From Chromera velia (Eukaryota > Sar > Chromeraceae): a DNA stretch of 11,064 nucleotides. Numbering within the stretch: position 1 is the first letter of the stretch; each line of letters opens with the position of its first letter. Below, piece by piece: positions 1 to 8,124 of the stretch. A model generated the notes under the pieces. It ran no database searches. It was not told the DNA's origin and worked only from the letters and a program-made list of their open reading frames with translations. Made by a program: the position numbers and the translations under genes. The stretch covers positions 164,580-175,643 of the forward strand of contig JAHBMJ010002840.1 in assembly GCA_018398765.1 (NCBI GenBank). The letters are read 5' to 3'.

Positions 1-1
1 C

Positions 2-643
2 AGATGTAAGGGATATGGGGGGAGGTGGAGTCTGCAACACGCCCTTAACTGCCCAGTAGGGGGACTACCCACGCTGCGACAATGTCATGATGAAGTCAAG
101 TTGAACCGTATATGAGCAAGTCTAGCAGCGGAAGCATACCCCACGGGAGCGGTCCACGCAAAGGAGCCGATCATTAGGGAGGAAGGGGAGGTGCAGGGAT
201 GTTTGGCACTAAGGGGGGACTTCCAAGTCCGGGAGGCCTATGCTCCACAAAGGCTGGCAATTTTCGATACCACAGTGATAAACCCATACGCCGCCTCGAG
301 GGAGAAGGTGACCTGGACTCAAGCCCTCAAAGCAGCAGCAGAAGAAAAGAAAAGGAAACATGGGCAGGCAAGCGCGGACAGAGGGTGCGACTTCACCCTA
401 TTCGTAACTACGGTCGACGGGACGATTGAGGGGGAGGCAAAGATGTTTTTGAAGAGGGTGGCAGAGCGATTCAGTGAAAAATAGGGGCAACACGTGAGCA
501 AGACGTGCGGCTGGATCCGAGCCCGACTGCAGATTGCCCACCTAAAAGTGGCAAGCGTGTGCATTCGGGGGACCAGAGGAGTGCAGGGGGAGGGCTGGGA
601 GAAAGGAGGAGTAGGCAGTGTACTGGTCATGACTGAAGGGTAG
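2..643 (+). pseudogene. Decayed C-terminal part of a LINE-type (non-LTR) retroelement polyprotein
   Basis: Seen: one frame, entering from outside the window, stays recognisable through two in-frame stops (TGA at 113-115, TAG at 482-484) to a terminal TAG at 641-643. Order: a Cys/His finger-like block with SLQHALNC and a following GG; then [13 protein letters not shown] and [12 protein letters not shown], resembling the PD-(D/E)XK-like endonuclease core; then an [10 protein letters not shown] helix, [23 protein letters not shown], and [11 protein letters not shown]...SVCIRGTRG. Known from memory: LINE-type reverse-transcriptase proteins of many eukaryotes end with this series of blocks (HAL-C-GG-RH, then D-V-P-A, then DG-EA, then RARL-RA-C-RG-R). 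Inferred: a dead copy. Besides the stops, the expected second finger Cys is Tyr (CKGYGG) and the usual RH pair reads CH. The reverse-transcriptase domain would lie upstream of base 1. The exact clade cannot be named from this piece. Confidence 0.68.
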
Positions 644-1330
644 GAAGTACTTAGCAAATGCCGATTCATTGCCGAAGAAGGCATTCGAACGGAGGAGCGT
701 CAAGTATGAGGTGGCATGAGAGAGAGAGAGCTAGTAGTGAGAGCAGTAACCAGAACAGAAGGAAGAGACAAAAGACGTATAGGCCAGACACTAGGAATAA
801 ACTTTAAGTCAATGCCCCCCGCGCTAAAAATTCTAATTCAGTTGAAAGCCTTCTGCAAGAACAAGATGGGGCGGCGACGCCAGGAGTCCGCCACAGCTTG
901 TATTCATAGTTCTGCTGCATTGTATATACTGAACTGTGCTATAGCCAGTGCTATAGTCCTACACACCGAAAAATTCCGGCCAAAACTAGCGAACAAAAGA
1001 TGGGAAAAAGTTCTAGAAAGTTCTGCTGTAGGTAGCTGTTAGTAGCTATAAGTATATGTAGGTATCTACTAGTATCTATACACGTTAGTATGCATAGACA
1101 TTCTAAGACATTCAAATTTTAAATTGAATCAAAGTTTGAATTAAAAAGTGATTTTGGTAACTTCGATTGGTGAACTATATGAATTAATACTAATTGATAC
1201 AGTTTTAGTAGGCCGGTATATAGACCAGTAAGCCACTACTTTAGTGTGGACAAAAGCTCTATAAATCTCTGACTAAGAAAGATATAATATCGAACATGAA
1301 CTGCCAGGAGCTAGGCTCCAACAGCTAGAG
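644..1330. other. Gene-free AT-rich stretch, possible retroelement 3' untranslated tail
   Basis: No convincing gene. The one longer plus-strand frame (716-1042) opens on low-complexity GAGA sequence and has no recognisable domain. From about 1020 the composition turns AT-rich, with TA-rich imperfect repeats. Because the retroelement protein ends at 643 and a (TCAT)n tract begins at 1331, this may be the element's 3' UTR; that is inference from position only. Confidence 0.35.
1028..1087. repeat. Imperfect tandem duplication, 30-bp unit, two copies
   Basis: Copies start at 1028 and 1058. The first 23 bases match at 19 positions (GTAGGTA, then CT, AGTA and CTATA shared); the last 7 have diverged. 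It lies in the AT-rich stretch after the retroelement fragment. Confidence 0.6.
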
Positions 1331-1372
1331 TCATTCATTCATTCCTAGATTCATTCATTCATTCATTCATTC
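1331..1372. repeat. (TCAT)n microsatellite, interrupted
   Basis: Tetranucleotide TCAT/ATTC repeat in two blocks separated by a short CCTAGA interruption near 1345-1350. Some LINE-type elements end in short tandem repeats, so this could mark the 3' end of the element at 2-643. It could equally be an unrelated microsatellite. Confidence 0.85.
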
Positions 1373-3407
1373 AGTAACTGTGCATCCACCATTATAATTG
1401 ATTATGATACAATATCACAACATGCCAATTTTTCTCCTTAATTTACCAAGCTAGGTTATAGCATAGGTATTCCACAATATTTTGCAATGAGTTTCATTCT
1501 TTTTTTAAGCTCTGGAGAACATCATTTTCTTCTGAACATGCACTGTTTTGCAGGGTAAACACAAATAGTCAAAGAGTTTCGCTACGCTTTGCACTGACTC
1601 CACAGAGAAAAAACAGGCAATTCCACCGCCCCTCCAGTCTTATTCCAGTCTTAATTTCTATTTCTCTTCGCGAAATCACGAATCACCTGTCTGATTGATT
1701 GGACCGAGTCCTGCAACACAAAACCCGCACAGGGTATGACGCATGACCAGCCACATCGATTTCCCAGTCTGCTTTTCCTGTCTGCAGATCCACACAGAGT
1801 CCCTGACACATGAATGTGCTTCTCTGGTCCAACCAAGATATTCCTTCTTTGCCGTCTGTTGATCCTTTTCTCACAATGGCTCACTTCGATTGCCGAGTGG
1901 CCTATCGAAGTTCAGCGTCACCGGTGTTTTTTGTTTTCCTCCCTTGTTTCACCATCGAGCGATCAATCGTCACGCAGTGTAACTCCCGACCACTACAATG
2001 AAACGAATTCATCAAAAGACTCGCCTGAATGACCGCCTGTCTGAGTGATCTCTGCATAAAGGAATGGGCCGACAAAACCGTCACGACTTGACTCTTCAAA
2101 GAACGACAACAAGAACAAGGACAAAGGCAGAAAGGAAGGAAGGAAGGCAGCCAGGCTGGATGTCTCGAGCTCGGGGTTTCTTTGTGGCTTTGGTTGTGAG
2201 GCTCTCTTGCAAGGTCTCTTCTGCCCCTTTTTTTTCACTGAAACGCTCTCCCTCTGTAGCGCCTCTCCGTCTCCCTCTGTGTGAGAGAATCTGTAGCACG
2301 AATACGTGTGTGTGTTGACTCTGTGCATCGTCAGTGTTCGCATCAGACGCGCGAGGCCTTCTGCTACCCCCCGGCTTTCCTCGACTCTCCTTTTCTTGTT
2401 CAATGTCTTTTGAAAAGCTACCCTCTCCTCTCACCTCCAATAGGCACCCCTCACCTCTCTCTGGGTGTGCATGTGCGTGTGTGTGTGGGGACGTGGGCAC
2501 GGGCACGCCTGCTGTTGTCCGACCGACTCTCTTTTCATTAAAATTATTTTTTGGATCCCCCTTTGGATAAATCTGTCCATGAGGCCCAGCTCAGCCCGTC
2601 ACTTCTTACATCTCCCTACCTGCGTGTGTGCTTGTGCGTGTGATTGCTCTACCCCTGGTCAGATAAATCTGTGGGAGTGTTCCGCCTTTCTCTCTCTCTC
2701 TGCCTGAATCCTCAATCTGAGTGGATCGACGCTCGCTTGGCATTGCACAGCTACAGACGACAGTCAACCCACCCGGGCTTTGATCGATCCATCGATGCAT
2801 GTGTGCGAGGGGGTAACGATCGATGCTGCTTGCCCAGACTGTTTGTCCGTTTGTCTGTCTGAAAGACTTTGTCTCTGCACGTGTTTCAGTCGTCGGTCGG
2901 TCGGAGGATCAGCGATGCCTCTGTGGATAGGTGCATAGGGGGTGGATCCATACACAGATGTAGCAAGCCATACACAGATTTGTTCTGTAGTATTGTAGGA
3001 AAAGTGTAGGGCAAATGAACATCTACGAAATGCACGTACAAGACTCTCTCGTTCCCTCCGTGTCCCTCTCCAGACCACAGCACAGCACAAAAGACACAGC
3101 ACTCTCCACCCACCGAGGCCCGGGTGTCTCCCTCCCTCCCTCCTTCCGCGATCCCTTTGACACAGACGAGACAAGACGAGACCAGACGAGAAAAGATGGG
3201 AAAGGGAGAGGGGAGAGTAAATTTGAAGAAGAACGTCGATCGATACGTGCTGTAAGTAACAGAAGAGAAGAGAAAAGACGATGGCTGCAGAACCGCACCA
3301 ATCGATCAAGAAGGCTGGAGGGACGATTCACTGCATGCATGACGCCGCTATGTTACTAAAATCACAAGCGACGCCATTTTGCCATGCAACAAGGAAGAAC
3401 CGTAACA

Positions 3408-3436
3408 ATGAAATAAAACGAACATGAAATAAAACG
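3408..3436. repeat. Two direct copies of a 13-bp AATAAA-containing motif
   Basis: ATGAAATAAAACG occurs exactly at 3408-3420 and again at 3424-3436, a period of 16 bases. Each copy contains AATAAA on the plus strand. There is no clear plus-strand gene upstream that would use it as a poly(A) signal. Confidence 0.8.
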
Positions 3437-3785
3437 TCATTCAACCCGGCCGTCCACTTTTCCATCCCTAGGGCCACCCTACCATCTGCCTACCTGCCTG
3501 CCCGACAAACAAATCGACACAGGCAGGTATGGGCGGGGCGGGTTTTCTTCCTTTCATTTCCAACAACCCTGCCGGCCTCCACTCGCCCACCCATTAACGG
3601 ACGCACACACACGCACATGCAGACTCATATCCTTTCTCAGTCCATGAGCCAACCACAATGAATGCATCATGCCGTTTGCATGGCTCCCTCCCTCCCTCCC
3701 TCCAATCTTTCGGTTTGACTCGTTCATTGCATCAGCGAATGAAAGCTCGTGTAGGCGAAGAAACTACTGCGCAACGAAAGTCAGC

Positions 3786-3866
3786 AGTTGGGTCCGAAAA
3801 ACAAAGAGCAAAGGGAGGCGGAAGCTGGGTCCGATAATAAAGAAAGAGCAAAGGAAGTCAGAAGGA
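3786..3866. repeat. Imperfect tandem duplication of about 40 bp
   Basis: Both copies carry TGGGTCCGA, then an A-rich stretch with AAAGAGCAAAGG, then a G/A-rich end. They start near 3787 and 3826. It lies within a purine-rich stretch and looks like a local slippage or unequal-exchange duplication. Confidence 0.6.
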
Positions 3867-5904
3867 CACAGGAAAGACCAAGACCAAGACGAAGAGAAAG
3901 AAAAGGAAAATGCTGATGGTGGTAGACGTGATCAGCAAAAAACGCTGCTCACTGACGCATGCAGGGGGAGGCAAGAGATCCTATGAGACAAGGTGGATCT
4001 GGATGGTCTCTCTCAAAGGTCTGTCTGTTCGTTTAAGCATTAGATTGAGAGGCAACTACTCCCCTTTTCTTCCCCCAATGAATTCAGTCTCGAGTGTTGC
4101 CGACCGATTGCTTTATGTGCACCTTTCTTCCTCTTGGTCAAAGCCAAAACGAAGGAAGGCAGAAAGAAATTACTTCCCACCAATCATGAACGTATTGAAT
4201 ACAGGCAAGGCAGACAGACAAACAAACATGCGAAGACGAAGGAGGAGCAGACGTAAGATGAGAGGTGGCTGGGCAGATGAAGTGGAGCAGATAATCAGAC
4301 GTTCCAATTGGTTCATTCATTTTGTTTGTGCGTCTGTCTGTTTACATACCCTTCTCTGCCGTCTGCACAGAAGTGGAGAGACGGCAGGGAAAAGGTGAGC
4401 AGAAAGAAAAAAAGGAAAATCTTTCCGGCAAATCGATCCCAAGGCTACCCTGTCTGAAAGGCATTCCGTTTCTCCAATGGACTGATCTATGGATTCGCCG
4501 CCTGCCTCTTTGTAATATTGACCTTTTCTTTCTCTTTTTTTCCCCTCAAGAGGCAGCGGAATCGAAAAGAAGGCAGTTCTGCAGAAAGCCCTCCATTTCT
4601 CATCCCTCCTCGTCGGACTGTGCTTTGATTTTCTGTTCCTGATTTTTTTATCGTTTCTTGGCGGTCTGTCTCAGTCTCTGTCTCTGTTTTGGTCTGTTCG
4701 TCTGTCTGTCTCTGTCCTCACGCTGATTTTTCAGCGACACACCGACCGACGCACGCACAGACAGATCAGGTGGGAAGATATGCACCCAGATGAGGCGAAT
4801 GTGTGAATGAAGGAAAGTAAACCCCCCTGTTTTCCTCTTGCAGCCACACAAATATTCCATGTATGCCGTTTCACGTTATGGCGTGTTTCAAGCAAGACGC
4901 ACAAAAGTGCGTGAGAGAGTTTGTTCAGAGGACCCAACGAACGAGCGACCAGACGACCGCCCATGTCGAGACAGACAGATCCTCTTGAAGACGTACAGAT
5001 GACAAGACGGGACGAGACGAACACATCCACCCATTCATCCATTCATCCGTGAAATCCCTCTCGCTCCTCCCTCAGAACAGACAGACGGGAAGAAAAAAGG
5101 AAGTCTCGCTTGTAGTGCACAAAACATGGAAGGGGGGAAAGGGAGGCGGCTTTCAAAGTTTTACAATCAATCACGCAAGAAGCAAGCGTACACATAGGTC
5201 GAGATCGGTCGAATAGCAAGGTCGGGGGGAGAGTGGAAAGATTCAAGCGAAGCAGCCTGGGCAACAAAGAAAGGGACGGGATGGATCCCTTCACTCACCT
5301 TCATGCTTCGGCTGCAGCGCTTCTGCCCCATCTGATTCCCTCTCAGGCAGGAACTTTCTGTCTGTTCCTTTTTGTTTTTTGGACAGGTGGCTGGGAGTGC
5401 ATGCGTAGTCGCGTACGTTCCTTCGAAATCGTTTTCTTTCGATTGAATTTATTTCATCGAATCGAACGAGGTGGGGGGTATCAAGGGAGCAGACAGACAC
5501 TGATGGTGATCAAGTTGGGAAGGAAGTGTTTGGTTCATTCACAGCGTCCCTTTTGTGTCGATTGGATTGGCTGCAACGATTCTCTTGATTGCATAATAGA
5601 GTACCCCCCATTCACGCACCCTTCCATTTATCTCATTTGTATAAATCTCAAGCGCATTCTCCCTGACCACCAACTCCGCTGAGCCTCTCCTTGTTTCTCT
5701 TCCCCTTCTCTGAGGAGAAACCATTGTGGCTTCTTCGCAATCTTTTTTTTTACCTTGTCTTCCTCTGCCACCACCTCTCCCTCTCCCTCGCGAATTCTTC
5801 TGACAGATTTTGACGGGGAATGCTGAATGGGCGCCTGCCTGATTGATTTCAGCAATCTCTAAACAAAAGGAAGAAGGAAAAAAAGGAAGAAAAACCACCC
5901 AAAG

Positions 5905-6202
5905 ATGAGTCGAGCCAGTACAGGAAAGGTAAGCCGGGAGGGACAGCAGATCCCTCCCTCACCTCACCCACCAGAGGTTCGATCAACCGTTCTGTCCCGC
6001 CGCTTTTTTCTCTCTCCAGCACTTCCTCCTCGTTCCTCTGTGTTCCCTCCCGCTTAATTATCGAATACCAGTAAATTCGGTCGGGCAGATGCCGGATACA
6101 GTTGTACCACACGTCGAGCATCAAACAAAGGAAACAAAATCAAGCAGGGGGCTACAGAACCAGAACGAGAGAGAAAATGCCGAAGCAACTCCATGCTACT
6201 GA
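5905..6202 (+). CDS. Weak candidate: small two-exon protein of unknown function
   Basis: Candidate only. ATG at 5905 has A at -3; the short exon MSRASTGK ends at 5928 before a good donor, GTAAGC. A pyrimidine-rich acceptor (TTTTTTCTCTCTCCAG) ends at 6019, giving a 91-nt intron in phase 0. The second exon then runs 60 codons to TGA at 6200-6202, for a 68-residue product, and AATAAA follows at 6243-6248. I recognise no domain. The opposite strand is also open here (ATG at 6121, MLDVWYNCIRHLPDRIYWYS, donor GTGAGG after 5963), so at most one of the two is likely real. Ordinary chance in a pyrimidine-rich region would also produce such signals. Confidence 0.2.
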
Positions 6203-6950
6203 AACAAAAGACAGAATTTTTTTACGTGAGCAACCAAACAAAAATAAATTTAAAAAAGCCGAATAGAGGGAACTGAAGTAAAGTGAGTCCTTCGGGAGCT
6301 AAAGAACGTTCTTTGGGCCCCTCACCAACATCGTCAATCTGAATTAAAATTCCCTACACACACGCAGGAGAGAAGGGAGGGAGACGGAGACGGGAAAGAA
6401 AAAAGAAGACCGAGGTCAAACAAAAATCCGTCACACTGACGGGATGCACAGAAGAGACGAGAGGAGAAAGAAGAGTCAGTCTGACCAACCCTCGAGAGGC
6501 GCAGTCAGAGCGTCCGAGAAGACAGAGAGGAAGAGGGGACAAAGGAAGGGAAACGGAGAACGACAAAACCAGACTGTGCCAAGATACAGGACGCCGGATA
6601 CCTACCGGTAATGCGCAACATCCTTTTTCTTTCAGTCTCTTAGTTGGAGGGTCTCCCTTTCTTCCAGCCTCTTTCCTTTCCCGTCTTTTTGCTTTCTTTG
6701 TAGGGTTTCGACACCGCTTTGCTTATTCATTCAGCTTCTTTTGCTCTCTCTTCTTTCTTTGCTTTCGGGAGGAAATATAAGAATGAATGTTCGAAGGAAA
6801 AGAAACAACTTTCCTGTTGAATTCAAACATCTTCTTCATCTGCCTTACGTCTCTCTGCAGCTCTTTCAAACAACAGCGTTTGATCGGAGCATGTTCACCC
6901 ATCCATGCATCCACCCCCCTCCGCACCTCCTTCCTTCGCACTTCACGATC
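6203..6950. other. Gene-free stretch downstream of the KH-domain gene
   Basis: This is the 3' side of the minus-strand KH gene and probably holds its 3' UTR. I see no canonical AATAAA on the minus strand. The plus strand is purine-rich at 6360-6570 and pyrimidine-rich at 6620-6740. A perfect 14-bp palindrome sits at 6301-6314. A minus-strand frame at 6723-6941 gives a basic, lysine-rich C-terminus, but no pyrimidine-rich acceptor precedes it, so I do not call it. Confidence 0.4.
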
Positions 6951-7547
6951 TCAGGGAAACACCCCCTGAGAACGGCCAAACGCAGAAGCGCCCGGAGTGT
7001 ACCTGTGAGCCCCCCCCCACAGGCTCCCTGTCTGTCCCTGCTGCTGCTGCTGCTGTGGCTGCGACCATCGCTGGTTCTGATTTGCCGTGGAGGAGCTGGA
7101 GGAAGCGGAGGAGGAGCCGAGACCCCCTGCCCAGTAGGAAGGCGGCGCGGCCCCTATCTCGTTGGTGCGGGAGTTTGTCTGGGAGGTGCGCTCTGAGAAC
7201 CTGCCATTGGGCAACAGTACCCGGTCGGGCAGGTGGTGGGTGACTGAGGCAGAGTTGTTGTGCTGCTCTCTGGCACTAGGGTAGGAGGAACGGTTGTTCG
7301 AGTGATGGGGGGCGTAGTGGTTAGTGTTACCGCTGCCCTGGCCCCCCTGTCCCGATCCTCCAAAAGGAATCTCCAAAGCACCGCTGCCGGGAGATCCCCT
7401 CTGGTTGTGCTGGTTGGATGCGCCGCCCTGGGTGTGGAAAGCCGCAAGCCGTAGAATGCGGCAGACGCAATCGACCACCAGGCGCTTGCACTTGGTCACC
7501 GCCTCCTGTGTGCCCGCCACAACCAGGCGACGGCAGAGGGTCTGCAT
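6951..7547 (-). CDS. KH gene exon 3: beta3-alphaC of KH2 and low-complexity C-terminal tail
   Basis: Starts at CCACAG|ATG (exon from 7547); an alternative acceptor 39 bases earlier, ATGCAG|GGA (exon from 7586), has the better pyrimidine tract and would add 13 residues. Residues 6-33 (CRRLVVAGTQEAVTKCKRLV then VDCVCRIL) form a clear KH beta3-alphaC. The remaining 160 residues are rich in Gly, Ser, Asn and Gln: GGSGQGGQGSG, PPSY at 135-138, a serine run at 145-153, and six glutamines encoded by pure CAG at 165-170. The frame ends with TGA at 6953-6951. A donor-like CACAG|GTACAC after 7003 could instead splice to a further exon that I did not find. Confidence 0.7.
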   Translation of the reverse strand: MQTLCRRLVVAGTQEAVTKCKRLVVDCVCRILRLAAFHTQGGASNQHNQRGSPGSGALEIPFGGSGQGGQGSGNTNHYAPHHSNNRSSYPSAREQHNNSASVTHHLPDRVLLPNGRFSERTSQTNSRTNEIGAAPPSYWAGGLGSSSASSSSSTANQNQRWSQPQQQQQQGQTGSLWGGAHRYTPGASAFGRSQGVFP

Positions 7548-7997
7548 CTGTGGGCAGGGAGGGAACCCGTTGGGCGACGACATTCCCTGCATGGACGGAA
7601 AAAGGGGGGAGGGGGAGCAGACAGACAGGGAGGGAGGGAGGGACATGCAAACAGGGAGGGATGTGTGTGAAGAATGAACGAGGAAGGCTAAGCACGCCCG
7701 CACGCTCTCACAAAACACAAACATGAAAGAATAAAAAAGAACACCATTCTAATTCTGGAGCAAAAGTGAATGAAGGAAGAAAAGCGACATATTGCGGAAT
7801 GTTTTTCTCTCTCTTTCCCTCCCTTCCTCTTCACTCGGCTTTCTCACCCGCGCCCATACACACAAGCGCGCACAAAGAGAAGGAGAGGAAGAATAGCAAG
7901 AAAAAGGAGCTGCACGACCAGACGGGCAAAAGGACCCAAACAGACAGAGAGGGAAGAGCATCAAAACAGCAGAAAAGAAAGAAAGAAAGAAAGAAAG

Positions 7998-8042
<45 letters not shown>

Positions 8043-8078
8043 CAGAGAGACAGAGAGAGAAGAGAGAGAAGAGAGAGA

Positions 8079-8124
<46 letters not shown>

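Larger units (their letters stand above)
1373..5904. other. Long gene-poor, low-complexity region with strand-switching C/T and G/A tracts
   Basis: I find no frame with recognisable protein content. Open frames here mostly translate simple sequence: (GTCT)n around 2842-2863 and 4655-4715, (CCCT)n at 3127-3145 and 3687-3703, (GGAA)n at 2131-2147, (AGACG)n-like at 3165-3195 and 4998-5020. Composition alternates between pyrimidine-rich (about 2200-2900, 5680-5800) and purine-rich (3165-3290, 3790-3960) on the plus strand. Isolated splice-like signals occur, such as a pyrimidine tract with CAG ending at 4843 and GTAAGT at 3252, but I could not chain them into a gene. It may be intergenic or belong to a long intron. 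Confidence 0.55.

Noticed and set aside
716-1042. A 108-codon plus-strand frame after the retroelement fragment
   Set aside because: It begins on a GAGA simple repeat and shows no domain; it more likely lies in the element's untranslated tail.
3669-4398. Basic plus-strand frames rich in Lys/Arg/Glu
   Set aside because: Their content follows from the purine-rich sequence and (GACA)n-type repeats; no recognisable domain and no consistent splice partners.
5970-5986. AGGTTCGATCAACC as a possible tRNA T-arm/B box
   Set aside because: The stem and loop sizes do not fit a T-arm, and no D-arm, anticodon arm or acceptor stem is present nearby.
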